Below are positions 52,819 to 63,562 of a stretch of DNA of 64,000 nucleotides, piece by piece (position 1 is the stretch's first letter; every line of letters starts with the position of its first letter). The notes beneath the pieces are model-generated. The model did no database searches and was not told where the DNA came from. It was given only the letters and a program-made list of their open reading frames with translations. The translations under genes were made by a program, and so were the position numbers. Origin of the DNA: Halobaculum halobium (GTDB lineage Archaea > Halobacteriota > Halobacteria > Halobacteriales > Haloferacaceae). The stretch lies in NCBI RefSeq assembly GCF_030127145.1, contig NZ_CP126158.1, positions 1,550,001-1,614,000 on the forward strand, in the 5' to 3' direction.

Positions 52819-54039
52819 TCAGTTGATGCGCGCGACTTCGTAGCCGCGGTCGCGGATCGCATCGAGGAGTTGGCCGGCGTGCTCGCGACCGGCGGCAGCG
52901 ACCTCGAAGACGAGGTACGCTTCGCCGACGCGCAGGTCCTCGACGGCCCGGTCGTGGCGGACGTGCCGGACGTTCGCGCCGCGGTCGGCAAGGACAGTCG
53001 AGAGCGTCGACAGCTCGCCGGGTTCGTCCTCGATGCGGACGCGCAGACGGAGGAGCTGGTCGCGGTCGGTCATGGCGTGTTCGAGCACGACGTCGAGCAT
53101 CGACATGTCGATGTTGCCGCCGCACAGCAGCGGGACGACCGTCTCGTCGGTCACGTCGACGCGACCGGACAGCAGGCCGGCGACGCTGGCGGCGCCGGCG
53201 CCCTCGACCAGCTGCTTGGCGCGCTGGAGCAGCGTGAGGATCGCGTGGGCGATCTCGTCGTCGCTGACGGTGACCACCTCGTCGACGTGGCGCTCGATGA
53301 GGTCGTAGGTGAGGTCTGCGACGCCGCCCGTGGCGATGCCGTCGGCGATGGTCCGCGTGTGCTCGCGGTCGACGGGCTCGCCCTTGTCGAGGCTCTCGGG
53401 GACCGTCGCAGCGTCCTCGGCCTGCACGCCGACGACGCGGACCTCGGGCGCGACGGCCGCGAGCGCGGTGGCGGTCCCGGCGATGAGCCCGCCGCCGCCG
53501 ATGGGGACGATCACGGTCTCCAGGTCGGGCACCTGTTCGGCGACCTCCAGCCCGAGCGTGCCCTGTCCGGCGACGATCGCGGGGTCGTCGTAGGCGTGGA
53601 CGAAGACGGATCCGGGCTCTTCGGCCAGATCCCGGGCGTGCGCGACCGCCTCCTGGAACTCCCGGCCGCGGAGGACGACCTCCGCGCCGTAGCCGCGGGT
53701 CGCATCGACCTTCGCCTGCGGGGCGTCTTCGGGCATGACGACCGTCGAGGGGATCCCGGCGTTCGAGGCCGCAAGCGCGACGCCCTGGGCGTGGTTGCCC
53801 GCGCTGGCGGCGACGACACGCTCGGCGTTGCCCTCGTCTGCGACGGCGGCGATCTTGGTCGAGGCGCCGCGGGTCTTGAACGACCCCGTGCGCTGGAGGT
53901 GCTCCATCTTCAGGCGAACGTCCGCGCCGCTCATCTCCGAGAGCGATCGGGAGCGCTCGACGGGCGTCTCGCGGACGACGTCGGGATCGAACCGCTCGCG
54001 CGCCCGCCGGATGTCGGTGACGGTGACGGGGTCGGGCAT
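52819..54039 (-). CDS. ilvA: Threonine ammonia-lyase (IlvA/TdcB type) with ACT domain
   Basis: 406 residues, ATG 54039. The PLP Lys lies in TGSFKTRGAS, the phosphate-binding Gly loop in IVPIGGGGLIAG, and VVASAGNHAQGVALAAS and QLVEGAGAASVAGLL are family marks. The last 80 residues (LLRLRVRIEDEPGELSTLS) are an ACT domain, as in catabolic or single-ACT biosynthetic forms, which can bind amino acids as effectors. It converts threonine to 2-oxobutyrate and ammonia, the entry to isoleucine, and may also act on serine. It lies downstream of pdhC on the same strand with a 97-base gap, in the place where haloarchaeal operons often carry the E3 gene. Confidence 0.95.
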   Translation of the reverse strand: MPDPVTVTDIRRARERFDPDVVRETPVERSRSLSEMSGADVRLKMEHLQRTGSFKTRGASTKIAAVADEGNAERVVAASAGNHAQGVALAASNAGIPSTVVMPEDAPQAKVDATRGYGAEVVLRGREFQEAVAHARDLAEEPGSVFVHAYDDPAIVAGQGTLGLEVAEQVPDLETVIVPIGGGGLIAGTATALAAVAPEVRVVGVQAEDAATVPESLDKGEPVDREHTRTIADGIATGGVADLTYDLIERHVDEVVTVSDDEIAHAILTLLQRAKQLVEGAGAASVAGLLSGRVDVTDETVVPLLCGGNIDMSMLDVVLEHAMTDRDQLLRLRVRIEDEPGELSTLSTVLADRGANVRHVRHDRAVEDLRVGEAYLVFEVAAAGREHAGQLLDAIRDRGYEVARIN

Positions 54040-54136
54040 GGCCGTTGCTCGCGGTGTCGCTATCGGGGTGCAAAAATTGCGCGGATCGCCGGTCGGTTAC
54101 GGGGACGCGAGCGCGGTCCCGGGCGGACGCTCCGAA

Positions 54137-55744
54137 CTACTCCAGGAGGAGGAGGCTCGGGTTCTCCAGCCGCTCCATCACGAAGTTCGTGAACCGACCG
54201 GCCTCCGCGCCGTCGATGACCCGGTGGTCGATCGACAGCGACAGCGGCAGCGTGTGCGCCGCGCGCACCTCGCCGTGCTCGGCGACGGGGCGCTCGTCGA
54301 TGGCGCCCAGCCCCATGATCGCCGTCTCGGGGTAGTTGATGATCGGGGTGGCGTACTCGCCGCCGATGGCGCCGAAGTTGGTGATCGTGAACGTGCCCCC
54401 CTGCATCTCCTCGCGCGTCACCTTTCGCTCGCGGGCGCGAGTGGCGAGGTCGTTGACCTCCTCGGCGAGCTCCAGAATCGACTTTTCGTCGACGTGCTTC
54501 ACGACGGGGACCATCAGCCCCGCGTCGGTCGCGACGGCGATGCCGAGATTGTACTCCTTCTTCAGGAGGATCTCCTCGTCGTCCTCGCGCAACTCGGAGT
54601 TGAGCGTCGGGAACTCCTTCAGCCCGGCCACGAGCGCCTTCATCACGAACGGCATGTAGCTGAGCTTCACGTCGCGCTCCTCGGCGCGCGCCTTCAGATC
54701 CGCGCGAGTGTCGACCAGCTCGTCGACGACCGCGGTGTCGTGGTGGGAGACGTGCGGCGCGGTGTACTTCGATTCGGCCATCTGCTTGCCGATGGTCCGA
54801 CGCACCCCCCGATACGGCACCGACTCCGGCTCTCGGGAGGCGGCGGCGCCGTTGCCCGTCTCGGCGGGAGCGGCGGGTGCGCCGGGGTCGTCGGCGCCGG
54901 CGGCCGACTCCGCGGCCTTCGCCTCTTTCACCGCCTGTGCGTACTGCCGGACCTGCTCGGTCGTCACGAACGCCTCGCCGTCGCGCGACTCGTCGGTCGG
55001 AACGTCGTCCAGGTCGACCCCGGCCTCCCCGGCGGCCTCGCGGGTCGCCGGCACCGCGAGCGTTCGGTCGCGACCCGCGGCTTCGACGGAGGAGGGCGTT
55101 GCGCCCGCGGCGGCCGCGCCGCCGGACTCGCCGTCGCCCGTCTTCGAGACGGCCGCTGTCTTGCTGCCGATGTCGACCTGTTTCGGCCCGGACGATCCCC
55201 CGTCGGCGCCGTCGTCTGCGGCGCCGCCCGACTCCGCGTGTGCGCGCACGTCGCCCTCGGTGACGCGACCACCGGGACCGCTGCCGTCGACGGCGCCGAT
55301 GTCGACGCCAAGTTCGCGGGCGAGGCGGCGCGCGGACGGCGGCGCGAACACGCGTCCCGACGACTCCGCGGCCGCCTCGGTGGCGGCGCCGTCGTCGGCG
55401 GGTGCGGTGTCGCGGTCCGATTCGGCCTCCGGTTCAGCTCCGGCATCCGGTTCGGGCTCCGCGGCCGGCGCCGGGCTCTCGCTCGGCTCGTCTTCTCCCT
55501 CCTCGGGCACGTTGTACGTGACGATCACGTCGCCGACGGGGACCATCTGGCCCGCCTCGACGTGCAGCTCTTTCACCGTCCCGTTGTACGGGGACGGGAC
55601 CTCCACGAGCGCCTTGTCGGTCTCGACCTCGGCGACCGGCTGGTCCTCGGTGACCGTGTCGCCGGGGGCGACCAGCCAGTTGACGAGTTCCCCTTCGGCG
55701 ACGCCCTCGCCGACGTCGGGGAGTTTGAACTCCTTCTCGGCCAT
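54137..55744 (-). CDS. pdhC: Dihydrolipoamide acyltransferase (E2) of a 2-oxoacid dehydrogenase complex
   Basis: 535 residues, ATG 55744. The lipoyl domain (1-80) has the lipoylated Lys in EVETDKALVEVPSPYNG. An acidic, Ala/Pro linker follows. A peripheral-subunit binding domain lies at about 138-175 (FAPPSARRLARELGVDIGAV, GPGGRVTEGDVR). A second PSBD-like segment follows near 232-280 (TLAVPATREAAGEAGVDLDD). The acyltransferase domain from about 305 ends with the active-site HRVIDGAEAG. Two subunit-binding domains are known in haloarchaeal E2. The E2 binds E1 (genes upstream, 3-base gap) and E3 (not adjacent). Confidence 0.95.
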   Translation of the reverse strand: MAEKEFKLPDVGEGVAEGELVNWLVAPGDTVTEDQPVAEVETDKALVEVPSPYNGTVKELHVEAGQMVPVGDVIVTYNVPEEGEDEPSESPAPAAEPEPDAGAEPEAESDRDTAPADDGAATEAAAESSGRVFAPPSARRLARELGVDIGAVDGSGPGGRVTEGDVRAHAESGGAADDGADGGSSGPKQVDIGSKTAAVSKTGDGESGGAAAAGATPSSVEAAGRDRTLAVPATREAAGEAGVDLDDVPTDESRDGEAFVTTEQVRQYAQAVKEAKAAESAAGADDPGAPAAPAETGNGAAASREPESVPYRGVRRTIGKQMAESKYTAPHVSHHDTAVVDELVDTRADLKARAEERDVKLSYMPFVMKALVAGLKEFPTLNSELREDDEEILLKKEYNLGIAVATDAGLMVPVVKHVDEKSILELAEEVNDLATRARERKVTREEMQGGTFTITNFGAIGGEYATPIINYPETAIMGLGAIDERPVAEHGEVRAAHTLPLSLSIDHRVIDGAEAGRFTNFVMERLENPSLLLLE

Positions 55745-55747
55745 GGG

Positions 55748-56749
55748 TTAGAACTCCGCGGCCTCCTTGATACCGTCGGCGACTCGCGCCGCGTTCGGGA
55801 GGTAGTAGTCCTCCAGCGCGTACAGCGGGTACGGCACGTCGTAGCCCGTGACGCGCTTGACCGGCGCCTCTTGATAGAGGAGAGCCTCCTCCTGCAGCGT
55901 CGCCGTGATCTCGCCCGCGAGCCCGCCCGTCTTGGGCGCCTCGTGGACGACGCACGCGCGCCCGGTCTTCTTGAACGACTCGACGATCGCCTCCCGGTCC
56001 ATGGGGGAGACGGTGCGCAGGTCGACGACCTCCGCGTCGATTCCCTCCTCGGTGAGCTCCTCGGCGGCTTCCATGGTCGGGCGCGTCATCGCGCCGTAGG
56101 TGAACACGGACACGTCCGAGCCCTCCCGACGGGTGACGGCCTCGCCGATCGGCACCTCGTAGTCGCCCTCGGGCACGTCGCCGCGGAAGGCGCGGTAGAT
56201 CAGCTTCGGCTCCATGAAGACGACCGGGTCGGGGTCGCGGATCGCCGAGATGAGCAGCCCCTTCGCGTCGTACGGGGTCGAGGGCATGACCACTTTCAGG
56301 CCGGCCTCGTGGGTGTAGAACGCCTCCTTCGACTCCGAGTGATGCTCGGGCGCGCGGATGCCGCCGCCGTAGGGCATGCGCAGCGTCATCGGGAGCGTGT
56401 AGCGGCTCCGCGAGCGCGTGCGCAGCCGGGCCATGTGGCTCACGATCTGGTCGAACCCGGGGTAGGCGAACCCGGAGAACTGGATCTCGGGGACCGGCTT
56501 CAGGCCCATCGCCGCCATCCCGACGGCGGTGCCGATGATCCCCGACTCCGCCAGCGGGGTGTCGATGACGCGGTCCTCGCCGAACTCGTCGTACAGGCCC
56601 TCGGTGGCGCGGAAGACCCCGCCGTTCTTGCCGACGTCCTCGCCCATGACGAGCACGTCGTCGTCCAACTCCATCTCGGTCGCGAGCGCGTCGCGGACCG
56701 ACTGTACCAGCGTCAGGTTCTGCGTGGCTTCGTGTTCTTGGGTGCTCAT
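55748..56749 (-). CDS. pdhB: Pyruvate (2-oxoacid) dehydrogenase E1 beta subunit
   Basis: 333 residues, ATG 56749. The TPP-pyrimidine (Pyr) domain has the conserved Glu in PLAESGIIGTAVGMAAMGLK and the region LPMTLRMPYGGGIRAPEHHS, while the C-terminal transketolase domain shows VFTYGAMTRPTMEAAEEL and VDLRTVSPMDREAIVES. It pairs with PdhA to form the heterotetrameric E1 that decarboxylates the 2-oxoacid and transfers the acyl group to lipoyl-E2. Gaps of 4 and 3 bases to pdhA and pdhC show a tight operon. Confidence 0.97.
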   Translation of the reverse strand: MSTQEHEATQNLTLVQSVRDALATEMELDDDVLVMGEDVGKNGGVFRATEGLYDEFGEDRVIDTPLAESGIIGTAVGMAAMGLKPVPEIQFSGFAYPGFDQIVSHMARLRTRSRSRYTLPMTLRMPYGGGIRAPEHHSESKEAFYTHEAGLKVVMPSTPYDAKGLLISAIRDPDPVVFMEPKLIYRAFRGDVPEGDYEVPIGEAVTRREGSDVSVFTYGAMTRPTMEAAEELTEEGIDAEVVDLRTVSPMDREAIVESFKKTGRACVVHEAPKTGGLAGEITATLQEEALLYQEAPVKRVTGYDVPYPLYALEDYYLPNAARVADGIKEAAEF

Positions 56750-56753
56750 GGTC

Positions 56754-57869
56754 TCACTCCTCGACGAACGCCTCGTCGCCGTGCGTCTCGCGCAACTGTG
56801 CGAACTCCTCGGCCTGTCGCCGGATCTCCGGGGTCTGCTCGGCGAACACGTGCTCGAACATCGAGTCGGGGTCCGGACGAACCGTCGACTCGGCGGCGTC
56901 GATGGCGTCGGCGACCTCCTCGCGGACAGACTCCTCGATCTCGGCGACGCGGTCGTCGTCGAGGATGCCCTGATTCCGCAGGAACTGCTCCAGCCGCGGG
57001 ATCGGGTCTTTCGCCTTCCACTTCTCCACCTCGCCCTCCTCGCGGTAGACGCTGGGGTCGTCGGCGGTCGTGTGCGCGCCGAATCGGTACTGCACCGCCT
57101 CGATGAGCGTCGGACGACGCTCGCCCTCCTCGGGGTCCTTCGCCTTCTCCAGCGCCTCGGTGGTCGCCTTGTAGACGGCCAAGGGGTCCATCCCGTCGAT
57201 CTGGACCCCCTCGAAGCCGTAGGCGACCGCCTTCTGGGCCAGGGTTTCGCTCGCGGTCTGCTTCTCGCGCGGGACCGAGATGGCCCACTGGTTGTTGTTA
57301 CAGAAGAATACGTTCGGCGTGTCGAACACGCCCGCGAAGTTCAATCCCTCGTGGAAGTCGCCCTCGCTCGTGGCGCCGTCGCCGAAGTAGCAGATGAACG
57401 CCTTCTCCGTGTCGCCGCCGTTCTTCAGCTTCTCGGCCCACGCCATCCCCGTCGCGTGGGGGATCTGGCTGGCGATCGGCACCGCGGGCGTGAAGACGTT
57501 CGCGTCCTCGGGGATGAGGCTCCCGCGTTCGTCGCCCATCCAGTACAGCAGCGTCTCCTTCAGCGGGAGACCGCGGACCATCGCCGCCCCGTGTTCGCGG
57601 TAGGAGGGAACCATCCAGTCGTCCTCGGCCAGCGCCATCGAGGAACCGACCTGTGCGCCCTCCTGCCCGGACAGCGGGGGGTACGTCCCCATCCGCCCCT
57701 GGCGCTGGAGCGACACCGCCCGCTCGTCGAAGTGGCGGGCGAGTTTCATGTGGCGGTACATCGCGACGAACTCGTCCTCGGAGAGGTCCGGGACGTCGCC
57801 GACGACGCCGCCCTCCTCGTCGAGGACCTGAACCATCCCGTCGCCGGGGTCGCGCTCGAGCGTGCTCAC
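56754..57869 (-). CDS. pdhA: Pyruvate (2-oxoacid) dehydrogenase E1 alpha subunit
   Basis: 371 residues from GTG 57869 (STLERDPGDGMVQVLDEEGG); the upstream open extension has no family match and overlaps the promoter. The TPP/magnesium motif is CYFGDGATSEGDFHEGLNFA, with the NN pair in NVFFCNNNQWAIS, and FDERAVSLQRQGRMGTYPPL is the N-terminal family segment. The phosphorylation-loop equivalent is YRFGAHTTADDPSVYR. In haloarchaea such complexes oxidise pyruvate only poorly and some act on branched-chain or other 2-oxoacids, so the substrate is uncertain. The lipA gene just upstream supports a lipoyl-dependent complex. Confidence 0.96.
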   Translation of the reverse strand: MSTLERDPGDGMVQVLDEEGGVVGDVPDLSEDEFVAMYRHMKLARHFDERAVSLQRQGRMGTYPPLSGQEGAQVGSSMALAEDDWMVPSYREHGAAMVRGLPLKETLLYWMGDERGSLIPEDANVFTPAVPIASQIPHATGMAWAEKLKNGGDTEKAFICYFGDGATSEGDFHEGLNFAGVFDTPNVFFCNNNQWAISVPREKQTASETLAQKAVAYGFEGVQIDGMDPLAVYKATTEALEKAKDPEEGERRPTLIEAVQYRFGAHTTADDPSVYREEGEVEKWKAKDPIPRLEQFLRNQGILDDDRVAEIEESVREEVADAIDAAESTVRPDPDSMFEHVFAEQTPEIRRQAEEFAQLRETHGDEAFVEE

Positions 57870-58192
57870 GGTACCCACCTTCGCATACCCGAACGCTGGC
57901 CGCCCCGCCTGATAGTGTTTTCGTAAATAGTTTACTGTGGACAGAAATACTGCCAAGAATTGGCAGGGCGTCGAGTCCGCCGCGAGTGAATCGGATGTTT
58001 GTCCGAGTGATGGGGGATATTTCCGAGGCAGCTTTGTGAACGACCGAAAAGGAGACGGTGTTCTTGACAATCGTTAATGCAGGTGCCGTGTCGGTCTGGT
58101 CCGGGAAGGCGACCCGCACGTCGCGAACGACGTGGCTCACGAACGCGAGTCCACGGAACAACGCTCGACCCGTGAGCGCCCGGGCGAGTGGG
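57870..58192. other. 323-base leader region between lipA and pdhA
   Basis: No gene seen. It contains the pdhA promoter with an AT-rich core (TGTTTTCGTAAATAGTTTAC on the plus strand) and the 7-bp palindrome. Because lipA ends at 58193 on the same strand, its terminator must also be here. Confidence 0.6.
57950..57966. promoter_or_regulatory. Inverted repeat upstream of pdhA (candidate operator)
   Basis: CTGCCAA-GAA-TTGGCAG is a perfect 7-bp-arm palindrome with a 3-base centre. It lies about 81-97 bases before the pdhA GTG, next to the AT-rich segment 57911-57950 that contains TATA-like sequences. Its shape and position fit a dimeric regulator acting on the operon. Confidence 0.55.
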
Positions 58193-59137
58193 TCAGTCGG
58201 CCGCGTGCGCGGCCTCGCGCGCCTCTTCGAGACTGGCGCCGTCGCGGGCGAGCGCCTCGACGAAAAACTCGCCCGCCTTGTACGACGAGCGCACCATCGG
58301 GCCGGAGGCGCAGTAGAGGAAACCCAGGTCCTCCTCGGCGACGCGCGCCCAGGTGTCGAACGCGTCCGGATGGACGTACTCGAACACGTCGAGGTGCGAG
58401 CGCGACGGCTGGAGGTACTGCCCGAGCGTGACGATGTCGACGCCGACGCCGCGCAGGTCCCGGAGGGTGCGATACACTTCGTGGTCGTACTCGCCGAGTC
58501 CGAGCATGACGCTTGTTTTCGTGCGGATGTCGGATTCGCGGTTTACCCGCTCCAGCACGTCGAGGGTCTGCTCGTAGTTCGCGCGGCGGTCGCGCACGGG
58601 CCACTGGAGGCGCTCGACGGTCTCGATGTTGTGGGCGATCACGTCCGGTTCGGCGTCGATGATCCGGTCGACAGCGTCGGGGTCGCCGCCGAAGTCGGGG
58701 ATCAGGACCTCGACGAGGATCGAGGGGTCGCGCCGCTTGATCGCGCGGATCGTCTCCGCGAAGTGGCGCGAGCCGCCGTCGGCGAGGTCGTCGCGGTCGA
58801 CGGAGGTGAGCACGACGTAGTCGAGCCCGATCTCCGCGACCGCGTCCGCGACGTTGGCTGGTTCGTCGGGATCCAGCGGGTTCATCCCGCCGGTCTCCAC
58901 GTCGCAGAAGTTACAGCCGCGCGAGCAGCGGTCGCCCATGAGCATGAACGTCGCCGTCCCCGGGCCGTCGCCGGGACCGCTCCCCCCGGACCAACACTCC
59001 CCGAGGTTCGGGCAGTTCGCCTCCTCACAGACGGTGTGGAGGTCGCGGTCGCGGAGGGTGGATCTGATCTCGGTGAAGCGCCGGCCGGACGGTGGGCGCA
59101 TCTTCAGCCAGTCCGGCTTCCGCCGCCGACTACTCAT
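58193..59137 (-). CDS. lipA: Lipoyl synthase
   Basis: 314 residues, ATG 59137. The auxiliary iron-sulfur cluster is bound by Cys in CEEANCPNLGEC (C-x4-C-x5-C), and the radical SAM cluster by CSRGCNFCDV (C-x3-C-x2-C). The C-terminal Ser ligand motif is MVRSSYKAGEFF. The enzyme inserts two sulfurs into octanoyl-E2 or octanoyl-GcvH, using the auxiliary cluster as sulfur source. A lipoyl-domain E2 is encoded 2.4 kb away on the same strand, its likely client. There is no lipoate ligase or LipB gene in the window. Confidence 0.97.
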   Translation of the reverse strand: MSSRRRKPDWLKMRPPSGRRFTEIRSTLRDRDLHTVCEEANCPNLGECWSGGSGPGDGPGTATFMLMGDRCSRGCNFCDVETGGMNPLDPDEPANVADAVAEIGLDYVVLTSVDRDDLADGGSRHFAETIRAIKRRDPSILVEVLIPDFGGDPDAVDRIIDAEPDVIAHNIETVERLQWPVRDRRANYEQTLDVLERVNRESDIRTKTSVMLGLGEYDHEVYRTLRDLRGVGVDIVTLGQYLQPSRSHLDVFEYVHPDAFDTWARVAEEDLGFLYCASGPMVRSSYKAGEFFVEALARDGASLEEAREAAHAAD

Positions 59138-59328
59138 GGGTTACACTTCGTCGCGGGGGCCAAAAGCGTGCGGTATACCCGGGGCAGTCGTCTCGGATCC
59201 GCGACGGGTCCGACGCGTGTCGAGCCCGCGACGCCGGTGGCACGGGCAGGGACGTGTAGCCGGCGGGAGCACGAACTCGAATGTCGAATCCGCGCATCGG
59301 ATATGATATCGTATTGAACCGATAGGGA

Positions 59329-59336
59329 TTTATTAT
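59329..59336 (+). promoter_or_regulatory. TATA box of the second MATE gene
   Basis: TTTATTAT lies 30-37 bases before ATG 59366 in a clearly AT-rich stretch (59300-59345), flanked by GC-rich sequence. The spacing matches a short-leader transcript. Confidence 0.65.
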
Positions 59337-59365
59337 CCCCCTAAGAGTGTGGAACAGACCCAGGA

Positions 59366-60778
59366 ATGTTCGAGGTCTCGCCCGAGGAAATAACCGACGG
59401 GCGGCTGGGGAGAGCGCTGGCGTTCCTCTCGGTCCCGATCGTCGCCCAGCAGCTCGCGGTCACCGCCCAGAGCATCGTTGACGTGCTCTGGCTCGGCCGC
59501 CTCAGCGGCGACGCCGTCGCCGCCGTCGGACTCGTGGCGCCGCTGATCGGCCTGATGACGGCGGCGGTCAGCGGCGTGTTCACCGGCGAACACGTGCTCG
59601 TCTCACAGCGTATCGGCGACGACGACGAACGCGGCGCAAGCCGGGCGGTGTTCCACGCGCTCATCGCCGGCGTCGCGGTGATGCTGGCGATGGTACTGAT
59701 TGCGACCCAGTTCGGCCGGGCGCTGACCGCGCTGTTCGATCCCGGAGCCGAGGTCGCACGGCTCGGCGCGATCTACCTCGGGACGATGGCGATCGCGTAC
59801 ACCGTCTCGACCGTCAGCGACGTGTTCGAGTACGGCTTCATCGGCGCGGGCGACTCCCGCACCCCGCTGCTGGTGAACCTCCTCTCGATCGGGATCAGCA
59901 TCGGGCTGGACCCGCTGCTCATCTTCGGGTTCGGCCCGATCCCCGGCTACGGGATCGCGGGCGCCGCCTACGCGACGGCGATCGGCTTCGGCGTCGGCGC
60001 GCTCGTCATGATCGCCGCCGCGCGCTCGGGGCGACGGGGGTTCACCTTCCGGCTGGACGCCGTCTCGCTCGACCGCGGGGAGTTCCGCCAGCTCGTCGCC
60101 GTCGGCGTTCCCAAGGTCGGGCAGGGCGTCGCCCGACAGGTCGCCCGGCTCGTGGTCGTCGCGATCGTGTCGGTCACCGGCGGCGCGGCCGCCCTCACGG
60201 CGTACACCGTCGGCGCGCGCGTCGCCACGGTCGTGTTCGTCCCTGCGGCCGCGATCGGCTCGGCCGGCACGACGCTCGTCGGACAGAACCTCGGCGCCGA
60301 CAAGCCCGCGCGGGCGACGCGAGCGACGTGGCTCGGCGTCGGCGTCGGCGCGATCGGTCTCGGCGCGATCGGCGTCGTTCAGTACCTCCTGCCCGAGGCC
60401 ATCGCGACGCTGTTCGTTCCCGGAATCGCCGGCGAGGCGCTGACGCTGACGGTCGCCTACCTCCAGATCCTCGCGTTCGGCTACTGGGCGCTCGGCACCA
60501 TCTGGACGGTCGAGGCCGGCTTCAACGGCGCCGGCCGCACCGACGTGAGCATGTACGCGACGATGCTGCAGTACTGGGCCGTTCGGGTGCCCGTCGCCGC
60601 CGTCGGCGCGTTCGTTCTCGGATGGGGCGCGCTCGGCCCGTTCTGGGCGGTGACGGTCTCGAACGTCGTCGCCGCCGTCGGGCTGGCGGGGTACTTCCGG
60701 TACTCGACCGCCGGCGGGCTGCACGAACGGGCAGCCGAAGACGCCGGCGGCGAGGGCGGGGTCGCGGCTGGCGACTGA
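59366..60778 (+). CDS. MATE family efflux transporter
   Basis: 470 residues, ATG 59366. Twelve helices in two halves: ALAFLSVPIVAQQLAVTAQ, the family segment SIVDVLWLGRLSGDAVAAVG, and in the second half FRQLVAVGVPKVGQGVARQ and SAGTTLVGQNLGADKPARA. It lacks the acidic loop insert seen in the other MATE of this window (31.7 kb). The ending is a short Glu/Gly-rich tail. The transporter exports organic cations or metabolites by sodium or proton exchange. It is monocistronic, divergent from lipA, convergent with uvrB. Confidence 0.95.
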   Translation: MFEVSPEEITDGRLGRALAFLSVPIVAQQLAVTAQSIVDVLWLGRLSGDAVAAVGLVAPLIGLMTAAVSGVFTGEHVLVSQRIGDDDERGASRAVFHALIAGVAVMLAMVLIATQFGRALTALFDPGAEVARLGAIYLGTMAIAYTVSTVSDVFEYGFIGAGDSRTPLLVNLLSIGISIGLDPLLIFGFGPIPGYGIAGAAYATAIGFGVGALVMIAAARSGRRGFTFRLDAVSLDRGEFRQLVAVGVPKVGQGVARQVARLVVVAIVSVTGGAAALTAYTVGARVATVVFVPAAAIGSAGTTLVGQNLGADKPARATRATWLGVGVGAIGLGAIGVVQYLLPEAIATLFVPGIAGEALTLTVAYLQILAFGYWALGTIWTVEAGFNGAGRTDVSMYATMLQYWAVRVPVAAVGAFVLGWGALGPFWAVTVSNVVAAVGLAGYFRYSTAGGLHERAAEDAGGEGGVAAGD

Positions 60779-60827
60779 TCCGTCCCGGGTGCGTTCGGGG
60801 CGGTACCGCGATCGAACCGTTCACGGT

Positions 60828-62918
<2,091 letters not shown>

Positions 62919-63228
62919 TGTGTGTGGTGTGGGGTGGGACACACTTGACGAGCGCGGTCGAGCGAACGAGCGAACAGCGTGAGCGAGTGAGTGAGACCGC
63001 GGGAAACGGCGGAGCGGCCCTGTGCCGCTCCGCCCATCGAAGAGACCGCGGAGAGTCGGCGGGATGCTTGCGGGCGCACCGTCCATGGAAGAGCGCGGTC
63101 GCCGCGATCCACTGCGCGGCCGAGCGAACGCCCGAGACTGCGACGACAGCGGCCGAGACCCGTCACGGACGCCGGCGACGTTCGCGACCGCCGAAACGCA
63201 TACCACCCGAAGCCGAGAACGACCGGAC
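62919..63228. other. 310-base divergent region between uvrB and a small gene
   Basis: No gene supported. It contains the perfect hairpin at 63008-63034 and repeated GAGCGAAC/GAGTGAGT words (62950-62996). The uvrB promoter (minus) and that of the DUF7553-like gene (plus) must be here. Confidence 0.6.
63008..63034. repeat. Perfect 11-bp inverted repeat (hairpin) upstream of uvrB
   Basis: GGCGGAGCGGC, five-base loop CCTGT, GCCGCTCCGCC. The stem has no mismatch and is entirely G-C except for one A-T pair. It is about 90 bases from the uvrB start and 195 bases before the small gene. Confidence 0.7.
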
Positions 63229-63501
63229 ATGACGCGACAACTCCTCGCAGACGCGGCGGAGCACGCCGACCGCGCGGCCGAGGCCGCCGACGGCGAGACC
63301 GCCGAGCGACTCGGCGGCGTCGCCGACGACCTCCGAGCGGTCGCCGACGAGAGCCGTTCGGGGCCCGACCACGGCTGGATGGCCAAGCGCATCAACACGG
63401 TTCGCGAGGCCGCTGACGGCGCGGATGCGGCGGTACGCGAGCACGCCGACGCGGCGGTCGAATCGATCAGCGAGTACCGCGAAGGCGTCGCCGGCGTCTG
63501 A
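63229..63501 (+). CDS. Small acidic helical protein (DUF7553-like)
   Basis: 90 residues, ATG 63229. All-helical prediction with repeated Ala/Asp heptads ([40 protein letters not shown]), and a conserved-looking Trp in [17 protein letters not shown] that probably packs a helix hairpin. It ends [10 protein letters not shown]. Small proteins of this type are common in haloarchaea with no known function. The cetZ gene starts 61 bases later on the same strand. Confidence 0.7.
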   Translation: MTRQLLADAAEHADRAAEAADGETAERLGGVADDLRAVADESRSGPDHGWMAKRINTVREAADGADAAVREHADAAVESISEYREGVAGV

Positions 63502-63562
63502 GCCTGCCGAACGGATCGGAACCGGGATCGCGATTTATCACTGACGGCGACAACGTCCGGCC

